64,000 nucleotides of DNA, taken from positions 3,906,001-3,970,000 of the forward strand of contig NC_084776.1 of assembly GCF_028858725.1 (NCBI RefSeq). Reading direction: 5' to 3'. The notes below the pieces were generated by a model. It searched no databases. It was not told the DNA's origin and saw nothing but the letters and a program-made list of their open reading frames with translations. The translations under genes and the position numbers were made by a program. Below, piece after piece: positions 1 through 13,000 of the stretch. The DNA comes from Colius striatus (lineage: Eukaryota; Chordata; Aves; Coliiformes; Coliidae). Position 1 is the first letter of the stretch; every line of letters begins with the position of its first letter.

Positions 1-2660
1 TTAAGTTACAACTAAGGAAAAGGGGCATATTAACTGAAATATGTGTAATGTGCTTTGGAAATGAGGGTTTAAAAGCACATAATTTATTGATTGTAGGGAT
101 GGAAGTAAGTATATATATGAATTATAACATGGGTTGATCTCTTCAAAGGGGAATAAAATGCACTACCAGTAGAGGGAACTGAACTTTGAAGTTAGTTTGG
201 GAATTCTCAGCTAAGAGGTGTACGACCTGCTCGTGGTGTGTAGGTGGATCAGTCTGCTCAAGAGATGGTGGCACTCTGCTCTCAGCGGTGAGAACATTTG
301 GAATAAGTAGCGTTGGTTTTTTTCCAGTCAGTGTTGTGTTTTGTTAACTTAGGTTACAATTCATCATCAAGTCTGCACTATTTTTACACTGCCAATGAGA
401 AGAAAGTCAAGGGTATTGAAAATGCTAAAAGAATGGGGTATAAGCAGCTGTTCCATGTCTGCAGTGTAAGCCACAGTGAACTAGCTCATTTTCTGTCTCT
501 TCTGTGGAGCTTGAACTTAATTTTGTTCTGCCAAATCTGACTGCCACAGTGAGTAAACTACTACTGCATGTTGTGTATTAGAATAGTGGGCAATGGACTA
601 CTTGGAGAATTGTGGTAAGAATCTGGTGAGCCAAATCCACATGTTCATTTGATTAATGTTTTTTTGTACAGCTGTTGCTGGAAGGTTTGTTCTAAGAGAC
701 TCGCTTCCCATTCTGGGCTGGCTGCAGAGATGAGGCTACTTAGGGATGCAAACAGGAAGCCAAGAAACTTGCTTTGCCAGCCAGGTTTGAAATAGATCAG
801 ACCCTTTTTCCCCTGGTTTCAAGGGACTGTTGCACTCAGGCTGTACCTCTGCATCTACGGTTGGGATCCCCAGCTCACAGCTTTTGGGTAACGGTTACCA
901 GGAGAAGCTGCCACTACATCTGTCCAGGTTGCCTGGGAGAGCAGAGTAGGTTGGTGCCCAGTGTGTTTCTTAGTACTGCTGCCTGTGGTTGAGGCCCAAA
1001 GGCCTCTTCTCACCCCCTGCAAGTTGGGAGGTAGGATGTGAATTACTTTTGCAGAGACTTTACAGAGACAGGTTCTTTTGACCACCGTTCTCAGAACAGA
1101 TACTCCAGTGTCTTAGTGACTTTTTTCTGTTCCTCTGCTCTTGCTCAGACTATGACTGCAGCCTCCCTGATCATGAAAGGTTACAAATGTAAAATGCAGT
1201 TTGATCCAGCTTTTGGGAGAAGTCGGGACTCGGGTGATTTGGGGGAAAGGTGTGCTGCTCTTCCCTCAGCACCAGACAGCTCACCTCAGCACTATTGAAG
1301 GACTGTCTCTGTAATGTCTGCTGATCACATCATCTATCCCCTGCTCCCAGGAACCTTCCCTCTGTCAGCCTACTTAGGCTGGTAAATGTGTGGAACACAT
1401 AGTTCTGACCACCCTTGGGTCATAAAAGCATTTCTGAGGAGGGAGGAGATGAGCTGTCTAGAATACACTCAGACCAGCTGGTGATACCCTGTGTTCACAG
1501 CAGCCTTAGCAGTGCATCTCTTTTTCTACCAAACATTTTGTGGTGGCATAGATAACTTTTTTACCTGCTACAGATGTTATAAATTTAATATATTCTTGAC
1601 AAAACCAGACAAACCTACATTTGACTTTCATAGCTGACAGATGAGGATGAATATTCCAAGTATTTTGAGTGCCTTTCTACCTTCATAATGACTGAGAGCT
1701 TTAACTAAAGCACCTCATCACTTACTCAGATGTTTATCTGAAGATGTTAAAGGGTTGATTCCTTTGCAAAACTTTACTTCACGATCCCCTCCAAAAGGTG
1801 CTAAGCCTAATATTGCATTTGAACCTTGGACTTTCACCCCATGATTAATGTGAATATTTATTTCAATGTGTCCCACTTACTGGGTTTAACCTTCTCCAGT
1901 CTTTAGTTGTTTTAGAGAGATGTCACATCCTGGTTTTATGCTGTTGCTTTTCATGATGAATGTTCAATTGTGAACAGTGACTTTTTGTAGATTTCAAATA
2001 TCCAGCACACAGTTGAGTTCCAGAGGACTTAATTTCTCGGTGTAAAGAGTTTTGTAATGGTGCTTTGTACAGTATCTATTCTCTTTTTTTTTTTTTTTGC
2101 ACATAGTTTCAGTTTCCCTAAACTGATTTATTTGTACCAAATTTTTTGTGTTGTACTAAAGTCCAGAGCACACAAAGCATTTTCAAATCCTTGTCCTACA
2201 ACACTACATCTGTACTGAACTTCTGGTGCGTTTAAACTGGCTGCATTGATGGAAGTAAAAGCTTTGCTTCTATAGCCTAAGTATGCATCATACAGCTTAA
2301 TGTAGCATGCTCCAACTGCTTCAGATTTTAAACAGCACCACCTAGTTAACAGGTGCCATTTGTTGTACTTTACACTATGTAGTAGGTTTCTGGCTCGACC
2401 ACATCCTCAGAGCTTTGTCTGTAGTTGTAATTAGTTTATCCAAGTGTAATTACTCTTCCACAAACTGACAGTCCTTAGTTTATCATTTCCATTGTATTTA
2501 TTACAGAGTGTTTTAGCATTGGTATAATTGTATTTTCACCCAGCTGTTACATGAGCTTTAACAAAAACAAAAAAATCTGTATAAAATGGTTTTTAAGTAC
2601 TTAATGTATGTACCCATGCAGAAGTTGAGCAATAAATTGTATGCTGTTTGCACTGTCACA
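1..2660 (+). other. SMURF2: Probable SMURF2 3' UTR (3' end of gene only)
   Basis: No credible coding exon is visible, and stops are frequent in all frames. The segment is AT-rich, includes a run of 15 T (2084-2098), and ends at a canonical AATAAA (2631-2636) followed by a T/GT-rich stretch, as expected downstream of a cleavage site. In vertebrates SMURF2, a HECT E3 ubiquitin ligase of TGF-beta signalling, lies next to CEP95 in tail-to-tail orientation and has a 3' UTR of a few kilobases, which fits this position and strand. The assignment rests on gene order, not on recognised protein sequence. The SMURF2 coding region would lie to the left of the window. Confidence 0.55.
2631..2636 (+). terminator. 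Polyadenylation signal AATAAA, probable SMURF2 3' end
   Basis: A canonical hexamer with a T-rich and GT-rich downstream element (about 2668-2700). Cleavage is expected near 2650-2660. The nearest signal on the other strand, for CEP95, is about 1.3 kb away, so the two genes converge without overlapping. Confidence 0.6.
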
Positions 2661-3904
2661 GCATCAATGGTTTTAAAAGTTTTGAAGGTTTTTTTTCTTA
2701 ATTAAATATTTGCTTCAAAATGTAACAGCATCATTTGGAAGTAACTCAACTTTGTTTCAGGAGAAAACACTTAAAACTTGGTGTCTTTCTAAGTGCTGTT
2801 ACCTACCAGAAGGATTGGGCTAAATGCGCTGGGAAAACAAACCAGGTCTCACTTCTGGCTTTCCTGGAGCAGTGTGTATGTGTCCAGCCCTGGTGAACAG
2901 ATGTCTCCTCAACATGCAGCAAAGCTGAACCACCTTCCTTTAGGAGGGAAAAAGGTAAATCAATTGGGTAAAGAGTTGTTAATTTGGTCAATCTCCCTGG
3001 TAAATATTGTCTCTTAGATAAAGATTTCAAATGAGCCTGGCTTACAGCAGCTCCCTGGAAGTGGTGGTTAAGAAGGTTAGGATCTGGCTTTCTGGAGGTT
3101 GGGTGTTGCGTATTTTGGGGGTTTGGTTTGGGTTTAAGTGAGATATATCATACTGCAAATGCTTCCTGGTTTGCTTAATCGCTAAAGGAAGCATCTCCAG
3201 CTGCCTGGGGGCTTTTTCTTCTGCTCAGCCCTTCTTTTTTTTCCTTTTCATCCCAATGTGTGGGTCTTAACTCCCTGAGTGTGGTGTCAGTTCCCTAAGA
3301 GACACCATCTCTTGGCAAGCTTTAAATACTGCATACACAATGCAGTTAATTCCAGTACATTTCTATCATTCTCACACATGCAATTTTAAGGAAGAACCCT
3401 TGTCCTGGAGCCTGTTATAATTACACTGCAGTTCATCCCTGTGACCAAGATCAATTAAAAATGGCAATGTTTAGCATGTGTCAGTCCTCTCCAGAATGTG
3501 TCATTGTTTTCCATTTCAAACTACCTTCCCCAGTCCATGTGTAGCAAAGGAAGTTGTGCTCTCCATGCCTTGCCCTTAACAAGCTGGCAACACCACACTT
3601 GTAAACTGTCTGTGTACAGTAGCCTCCCCTTGCTTAATATATTGAAGTTATGGATGTTTATGGCAGGGTTGTTCTCTAACTTGTCCCTCCACAAGAAACA
3701 TGAACCACTCATGTTTTTCTAAGGATCTTCTTGCTCCTTGTGAGCTTAGCAATCCAGGAATTTCTGGCTAATAGCATGGGTTTTTCAACTCCAGAACCAG
3801 TGCAGGCATAGCAGAGAAGGAGGAGTGTTCAACTGTTCTAAAGTAACATCATTCTGTCCCCCTCCCTTTGGTGCTCAACATTAACTCAGCCCTGCTAAGG
3901 TGGC
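2661..3904. other. Intergenic spacer between convergent SMURF2 and CEP95
   Basis: About 1.2 kb between the two polyadenylation sites. Only short open frames without splice context are present, and I see no repeat that I recognise. Confidence 0.5.
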
Positions 3905-3922
3905 AGAAAGTAGTTCAAAAAC

Positions 3923-3928
3923 TTTATT
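3923..3928 (-). terminator. CEP95: Polyadenylation signal of CEP95 (TTTATT on the plus strand)
   Basis: AATAAA read on the minus strand, about 170 nt beyond the CEP95 stop codon (4099-4101). It predicts a short 3' UTR of roughly 190 nt ending near 3905. Confidence 0.75.
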
Positions 3929-4098
3929 GATCGTGAAAATGCTGTAGAGGTACCAGATCTCAGGAGCTACACCTCTAACATGTCAAAATGACAGACCAGA
4001 TGCTTTAAACAGCCACACACAGTCTTCCTCTTACAGTAGCTCTCAAAGGTTGTCCTCATCCTGGCCAGAGAGAGCTGCAGTGCTAGTCACTGTGAGTC

Positions 4099-7000
4099 TT
4101 ACAAGAAATGGCTTTTGCTGTACTGAAAGGAAGCCATCTGAAGTCTAGATTTCAGTCTGTCTGCTTCTAGTTCTCGAAAAAAGGTGTCATCATCACTTTG
4201 CATTATTGCTGCTTGCAGCTGCTGTATTTCCTTTTCCATCCTTGATCTCAATTCTCTTTTTGCTTTCTGTAGCATCTGGAGAAAATACAGACATTAGCCA
4301 CAGTGTGTAAGAAGAGAAGACGTGTGCACACAATAAAAAACACTCACCTGTGCTTGTGCTTTCTCTCTGGTTTGGATTGCTTGGTGTTCTTGAGATACAG
4401 CCTCTGCTAGCATGGAAAACTAAACAGAACACGAGTTTGAGTTGAACCCATTCAAGGAAGACTTCCAATGTAAAAAGTGTTAAGTCTTTGATGCAGATGA
4501 AGCTTTACCTGATCTTTGTAATAGTTCTCCATGGACTCCAGCTCGTTTTGATGCTCTCTTCTTTGCTCAGCACGTTTCTCTTGAGCATATGCTCTCAGGT
4601 CCTTCAGCCTTTGCTTCTGAATTTCTAAGCCTTCTTCAAATAAATTTTTAAATATCTGCCAGCAAGTAAAAAAAAGCAAAGCTGGAACTTTGAAGTGTAC
4701 ATTTACATTCAGCTGCTTTATGTCCTGACAGAATGGTGACCACATGAAGGAGTTCTGTTCTTCATAATGGTGGTGCAGATACAGCTGCCACTAACAGGGA
4801 CATAGGCACTAAGCTTAGAGCCTTTTATTTTAAAGGGTGCAAGAGCAGATCCACAATTCCCAGAGTGCAATAACTCTACACACTTTCCTTCACCCTTGTG
4901 CAGCCCTAATTAAAGATTATCTCTGTCAAAAGGCCACTTGTGTGACAAACATAACTTGAACAACAAAGCTGTCTTTTTGATCAGTTTCATTAACTGAAGG
5001 TTTAAACTGTTTTCTTTGGATAGTAAGTGCAGAAAGAACTTCTCAATCCTACTGGTTATGAAGGCTCAGTTCCTCAATCTCACGTTACCAGCCCTGTTTT
5101 TCCACACTGGTATTTCATCCTTTCTCTCCTCTTAACCCCATAGAGCGTCCTTTCTTGTTCTACAGTGCTTTGCCCCAAACTCTTACCAGTGTTTACAAGG
5201 CTTTTCATTTGTGGCCTTGACTGACCAACCATTTAATTCTAGCTTCTGTGCTGTTCACTTAACTCACTCCTGGGCTGCCTGTACCATTATTTGAACCGTG
5301 GATCCTTCATGCTGGGGTCCAAACCAAAAGGAATCCCACTCTTGTAGACCTCTGTACTTACCCTTTCTTCCCGCGTCCTGCTCCGCATCATCTTGGCACG
5401 CAGCTGCACCCGGTAATCTTCGTAGTATTTCCTGGCTCGAGCCACCTGCTGCCGCTTCTCTCTCACTTTATTCTGAGCCCATTTCTGGCGGCAGATCCGT
5501 TGCTTAAATTCTTGCTACATGGGGAACAGTAACTGTGAGCCCACCAAGCTTCCAGTAGGTATTGCTGCAGGAAAAGCTTTGTTACCGCTGCTAAATAAAC
5601 TGGGTCCTTCATTAAGGACCTTCTCCCTACCGCAGTTTACACTGCATTTATGGTTTAAAGCTTTTTGTCACCACTGACACTGTGTAATTAACAACTCAGC
5701 ACTGACACATCAGCTGTGTTTTTACCAGCAACACCAGGAGCCTGAAGTTCCTTGTCCTTGCCCACTCTTAGAACAAATTCTGTTTGCACTTTGAGAGCCA
5801 CAGTGCAGTGTAATGATCAAAATCCATTCTCAGCAGCCACCCAGCAGAGATGACATGGCATTGAAGCCCATGACTGCTCAGGAGGCACAAAAGTGGCACA
5901 AGATGAACAGCCACTGTCACAGACCAGGGAACATGGATTCTAGCTAGCTCAACATGGAATCACATTCTATAGCAAATGTGCTTCAAAGAACATACCAGTC
6001 TCTTGTTATGCTCTTGGTCTTTTTTAATAATTGCAAGCAGCAGCTCATGTCTTCTCAGGGCTTGTTGAACCTGGAGGTTTGAAAATAAAAAAAGCAGATG
6101 ACTTCCATCACCCTGCAGGACAGGCAGTTGTGTGTGGGAGTTTAAAACTTTGCCCCTCTGCTCTGTTTTGTTCCCAACTTTTCTATCTCATTTCTAACTT
6201 TTAAATGAAAAAACTGCTCAGAACTAGCACTTGAAACTACCAAATGCTTTTAAAAAAGCAACAAATCCATACACCCCTGTTTAACCAAACTAAGATATAC
6301 ATCCATTCATAGTGTGGTGTGAGTGTACATGTGCCCTCTCTATGCTGAGTCAGCATTACTGTTAATGATGCAGTGCAGTCTTGACAGCTGCTAACTTCTG
6401 TCAGAGGCACTGCCCCTGCTGACACTTAGAAGGTAAGTGTAAGAACGCTTACTTCATTTTGGAGCTTTGCTCTGGTTCTGCCAGAAGCTGCCTTAAGTTG
6501 TTCAGTATGTGCAAGCTGCTGCTGCCACATTTTATTCATAGTATGGTGGGAAATTTGCAGGTGGGGAAACTCTTCCAGTAGCTGAAACAGGAGGTCATCA
6601 TCTCTTATTTTCACTACAAGGTAAAGACAAATGTAAGCAATAAATTCTTGGAGAATACTCTTGGTGGGAAAGTCTTCCAGACAGTATCAGCCTAAGCCAC
6701 GACGTATTTGAGAGTGAATGCTGAATAGAAGTACCACGCTGCTGGTGTGATGTCAATCTAAACCCAGCAGGACATCATGTGTCAGTACAGCAGCAAAGTC
6801 ATTCCAAGTTGTAGTTGTTTTGTGGTTTTTTGCTGAAGAATTCCTTTTATAGCTCAGGCATTACCTTCCTCCCACCACCACACCCAAGTAAGAGAGGTGT
6901 CCCCTTCTTTCCTCAGATGGTTCCAGCCCTCACTAATCAGTGATTTTTTCTGTCACTGGTTGCAGCAACTTAAAATAATGCCAACACCAGTAATGACAGA

Positions 7001-10000
7001 TCTGGGTCAAATAAACAGGTGTAAAATAAACTGGTTTGCAGCCCGCTCCTTGCTGTTACATCTTTGACCTCTCCATCAGGAAAAGACAAGGGGGAGATGA
7101 AACAAACGGGTATTAACCACGTGCCCTTTAAACACTGGGGAAAAAGGCCACGTACCTGAGCAACATTGTAATGCACAGGGTTATACCATGATCTTACACA
7201 TAAGCAGGAACAATGCCATTTATCAAAGTCTGAGGTTTGCAAGTTGGCTGTTCCTGGAGCATCTTTGCTCAACAAAACCTATGGCAATGTAACCCCACCA
7301 CAGCAGGGTCTTGGAAAGAAGCTGAGAGCAAGTGGCAGATTCTGCTCTGTTACCTGCCCACAGCTCAGCACCAGCCCACTCGAGCTGAAGATCCAATTTT
7401 ACATCTGATACATGCTCAGGAGAAAAAACAAGGACAGCTGAGCTCAGACTATAGCAGAGCAAGCATGGGAACAGCAGTAATGGAAACAAGCCTTGGAAAT
7501 AATCCAAGAGATTTTAAGGAGGTAGCAAACAGGTCACAGTTTTGATTGTGCATTGGTGGTTTACATTTAATCAAAGCATTATCTTCCCTAACTAAAATCC
7601 AGACATCCAGAGGTCGTAAGAAGGGGAAAATGCTACAGCTGACTGGTACATGTTGGCCTAATGCCTTTGTTCTTGGAGTTCAACGTGTGCTTTCAAAAGA
7701 TGCCAGTGTTCCACCAAGTATAGTTTTGCAGTTCTTACTTGGAGCTGCTTTTTTTGGCTTCCCAGTCCCTCGTTTTGGAATCCACTGGCTGTATTTAGGA
7801 TTCCGAGGTGTGGCTTTTCTAGAATAAACCTTCACTGGCTGAGGCCTTTTTGGAGGTTCTTTAAAGATGTTTTCTTTGTGTTCTTGTTCCTTAGGAGCAG
7901 ATGGAAAACAGATGGAGAACAGGTATGAGAAGGGAAAGACTGACAGATCACGTAGTTTGGATATCAGAACTTAAATGTCTTTGAAACTTCAGCGTGAGAA
8001 TTTAGACAGATTGCATTGGATTCTCCAGGACAGAATGTCCCAAACGCAGGTCAGGGTTCAGGCAAAGGTTAAACTTCATTCTTCTGTAACCTCAGCTCTT
8101 TTGCAGCACTGAACCCTTCTGCAGCAGCCTGTGGACTGCTCCTGCAAAGCCTCTGAAGAAGGCCCATGGTATGACATTGGTATGACACAGCTTTTCCAGC
8201 TTCAGCTCTTTGCTGTTCAGTACTATATAAGAAAGTAGCAGAACCCCCTTTGCTGTATCATTACATCAGCAAACCATCACTGCACAAACCCAACTGCTGT
8301 AATGTTAAGCAGCTGGCCTGTGGTGTATGGGGACTCCAGCTATGTTAACGTGCCTGTGGGGTGTGGGGCTGTATGAAGTGCCCATCTGTGGGAGCCATCT
8401 ACTTGCTCCCTCAGCTTTAATTCTGTAAATCTGACTGGCTTGAAGTTTCCTCTTCATATGAAAAGCTTAGTGGTGATGTTACCCATAGAACAGGTATTAA
8501 TACATACAAGTGCTGAAGCTTCTAAAACTACTTGTCCCTTGGTTCTACCCATCTGAGGAAAAGCAGATGTACTTTAGTAGTGTACAGCAACATGACACTG
8601 TATGTTAAGGAGCTTCTGTACCCAAAAGACACATCTGGTGTCTGCACAGTTCATCTAGGCAAATGTAAAACAAAAATACAAAACATAACCAACAGTCACT
8701 GTAGTGCATCACATACCATTTGCCTGATGACTTCCCTGAGCTTGGCAAGTCTCAGCCTCTCCCTGGCTTCATAAATTCTTAGTTGATCTTCGTAAGCTTT
8801 AGCAACCCCCTAGAAAATAAAAATACAAGGGCTTCTCAGGGAAAATAGTCAGTCCATATGAGCACCACATTAAGTTGTTCAGTGGATGGGACAAAGGAGC
8901 TTCTTCCACTTTAAGCTCTCTTTTCTGCAAAATTTGGTGTTTAAGTCTTTTCCTCAGCAGTCTACAGATACAAGGCAAAATGACTCCAATAGGCCAGATG
9001 CCTCCATTAAGTAAAAGGCATTAAAACTGAATGGTTTTAGTACAGCTGTTGGTAATAATGAGCAATAGGTGTAACCAAGAAACTACCTTTGTGGTTTTTG
9101 TTCTTTCATCTCTTTCTTCTAGCAACTGAGTTTGTATTTTCTTCATTTGGCCTGTTCCATTAGTGCAAACTTGATCTTCCAACTCTGAATAGAGTTGATG
9201 CTGAGATGAGGGTGAGGCTGGAGAAAGTGACCGTGGCCTGCTGGGGTACCTTAGATGTGGTATGTCTGTGAGGAAAGACAATTTGTTAAGTATCTGAAGT
9301 GAAAGAAAAGACCACAGCCTCCCACCAAACCTATAGGAAAAAGCTCTCCAAACCATACAGTGTAAGAGTAAAAAAGTGTAGCACAAAATGAGTAACAGAA
9401 AGCCCTATCCTTTGTTTTGTGGCAGGGACTATTCTAAAAGCAAACTTTGAGGCTTATATTATACCAAAGGTGCCAAAAGATATTGCAGATGAGGAATGAA
9501 CAGGCAGCAAAGACAACTGAAGGCAACTCAAGGTGAGAGACTCTCTGTATGCCAGGGTCTGTGACAGCTCCATTGTGCAGTATGATGTGCATATGCACTA
9601 TATCAAGCTATGTGATAGTTCTATAGCCTGATGTACATACAAGGTTGTTATTGAACCGTATTGCCACCAGCACACACACTGCACAACATGTTTGTAGGCT
9701 ACCTGGATGTACATGCTCTGTTCAGCACAGGAGAACCTGCAGTGAAGTGTACTGTTGAGGGGGCCCTCATTTCAGTCCCAGCCATGAGCTTGTATTCTAT
9801 CCCTGCTCAGTTCATTTTCTACTGCAACTGTGTTTGCCTTGTATTTTTAGTGAAGTTCTACCATAGCTCTGTAAGGGTTAAATAGGAACTTAATCATAAT
9901 TGTCACTGTTGCTCAGGTTTAGATTTGAGACAAAAGTAAGTGAACTAACAATACAAAACTTAGTAGCTAACTAGAAGTGGCTCTGTTCTCAGCTTTACAG

Positions 10001-13000
10001 GGGAAGGATTCTTGTTCTATTCCTTCCCATCCTAACAGTTCACTGGCAAAAGAATTGTCACCTCGTTCAGCTTTCCTTCGGCCATAATCCATGACACTGT
10101 CACTGTGCTGAGACAGGTTGTCTTCATCTGGCAGCTCTTCATCTGGGCTGTGCCCACCCAAAGCTCTCTTCAACATCTATTGGACAGATTTTTGAGGGAG
10201 GTCAAGTTCAATAATTCATTAAAAACGCAGAACTGACTGAAGTGAGGTGTTAGCTGCACATTTCCTCTTCATCAGTATAAAACGTATGTTCTTTTCTGTC
10301 CACTGTCATTACCAAGGCACAACAAAGAACAGATTTTACTTACTGAATCTAGTTCACATAACCTGTGAGAGAGTTTTTCTGACACTTCATGAAGCTCTTG
10401 CTCAGACAGCTTTTCCCTTGTTCTGTAGGAGAGAGACTCTTCCAGTGAACCTGCAGTAGAGTTTTCATATCTGCTAAAACAGAAAACAAATGTCATGTCT
10501 GTTGTAAAAACTGGAGGATAGGCACTGCCTCCTACCATCCAGTTCACTTTTTGCATGAGCACATTTTTATAGGACTAAGTAGAAGCTGAAAGTTCAAATG
10601 CCTGTGTTTAAGAAAATGCATTTATGTCAGGAGCAACAGGAAATGTTGCTGTTAAACTTCACCTTTCATTGTAATGAAGTCAAGGACAGGGGTGTCCCTG
10701 GGTAGCCACATGTATGAAAGTACCAGCTTGGCTCAGTACCAAAAAAATGAACTTGCCTTTTCATTCTAGGCGGAAGCCTAGATTCAGGTCTGGGAGGTTG
10801 TGTTACTTGTTCATCAGCACCTAGTGGGAGTTCTTGATCTAAAGAGGAAGCAGATATGGAGGTCCCATATTCCCAAGGAACCTAGGGAAAGGAGTAAATT
10901 GAGATTTTAGTAAGATCTTCACAGTAAATGCTATAGATCAAGTGAGTAGAGAGATCCTACAACAGCTTTGATAGGAGAATCATCTCAAACCCTATGATAT
11001 TACATATATATATAATAATACAGAAGTAGTTACATATCCAGGTCCCTAACTGAAGATAGTGTGCTTTAGAGAATTAGATGTTTAAAGAATTAGACTATCA
11101 AAAATATAGAAGACCAGTTCAAGACTCATCTGCAGCTAAACCACTGAATCAGAAGAACAAGGTCTAAGGTTATGTATCCCTACATACCACTTCATTAGCC
11201 TGGGCCTAGTGCCAAGTACTGAGAGTAAACTGTACTCTATGGACTAAGCTGCAGCTCCCAGCAAATGAAGGAAAAACAGGGATGTCCTTGTGGCATTTAG
11301 TTACACTGGTTTAGTTAGTACTGCCTGGTAACTGTTCAGACCAGAGTAATTTGGGGTTGGCTTGCAGAGACACCAATGGAAAAAGAGATTTAAAGAGAGA
11401 CAGTGTTTTAAACAGACAATGTAAACGTAAAGGCTGTTGAAGCTATTAGAACAAATGAAGTGTGTGAGTACCTCTTGTGGTTGCAGAAGGCAAGAAAAGT
11501 GATTCTGAGAGAAAGGAACTTCCTAGACAGACGTGTTTCTCCAAGCAGAGGATGGCATCTGCTGATCAATTTGTGAGGTTTGTGTTACTTGGTTTTTGAG
11601 AAGCAAAGGACAATGCAAGGAAATCAAATGAAGGAGTAGAGCCAGGCAGCTCAGTGATCTTTAGGGAGCAAAATCTGAATTCTATTGGAATATGAACAAC
11701 CCCAGAAAACCAAAATGCTTACTAATTTAAACACTTTGGACAAAGGACATGACTTGTGTCTTACACATCTTTGATCAAACCCAAGGTAACCACTGAGTGG
11801 TTCGTAGTGATAAATCAGAACTCTGTACATACTGCCACTTGTACTGCTTGGAGCAAACACCTCCAGCAAGAACTGATGTGCTGTATAAACTGGACATAGT
11901 CACAGTCTAACAACATTGCACCACTGCTAGGTTATTGAAGAAAGCAAGGCAATAGTAGATTGAAAAAAGGCCCAGAAGTACCACAAGATGTCAGGAGAAT
12001 CAAGAGAAAATCCAAAAATATGGACTGAACTTCCACAGGTAAGGTAAAGATGCAGCACCTACCTTTGCCACGCTGTGCTCAGCATCATTTGATATCACCT
12101 TGTCTCCCACTGCAGAAGCAGATGACAGGTAAGTGTTAGTTGATGGTACAGACTGCACTGTGCCTACTAATATAGGGGACAAGTTAAAAAAGATGTGATG
12201 CATGGCCTTTGGATCCAAAGACTCAAAGGGAACAGAATGACAAAGCAACTGGGGTTACACAGTGGGACATTCATTTTGGTAATTTCTGAGATTTGGAATG
12301 CTCAGTGTCATGGGAATGCCATGGAAACTAGAAAGGTAAGCAGTGTTTCCCAGGCAACAGAGGAAGTAAGTACTGGAAAGTAGCTTCTAAACCTTTTCTA
12401 TAACAACAGTTAATGGCTTTTTCCTGGAGCTGAAACTGGCTTACTTGGTCCATATTTCTCTGCTCAGACTAAGCTCAGCCATGGGAGTTATGTGCTAGAA
12501 GAGATATCTGTAGCATAGGCACATTTAACTGGCTTGACTGAGGGGACAGAATATATTTCTCCAGCATACTGTGCAGATTAAAAGTAACTTATTTTTGTTC
12601 CTCTAGAAAACAGACAGAAATGTGAATTTATGAACTTTATTTTTAAATGCACTGGTATTTTCAACACCATGTTTCTTGTAGTGCCAATAAAAATCAATGT
12701 AACATTTGACTTGGAAGAGTTTCCCTATAAGAAGTGTAAAATTTTTTCTCACCAAGGGTTTCCCTTGATAGAGGAAGACCACCAGAAACATCTTCAGACT
12801 GAAACAGAAGTGGCTTTTGAAGCTGAAATAGAAAGCAGCATGTTTTCTATAAATTCACTGGGGGATGTTGCCAGGAATGCCATACATTAGGTTTGCCTGC
12901 ATATGGGAACCAATGCTGATTTTAGAGATAAAATACAGTATAATTATTTTGTTTACTGCAAACTGTGCAGTAATATTAATTATGGAGGTGCATAATAATT

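Noticed and set aside
1-1300. Possible SMURF2 coding exons at the left edge
   Set aside because: I looked for the conserved HECT C-terminus (EETCGFAVE) and found no trace in any frame.
11000-11025. Short TA-rich microsatellite-like run
   Set aside because: Only a few dinucleotide units; not worth calling as a repeat.
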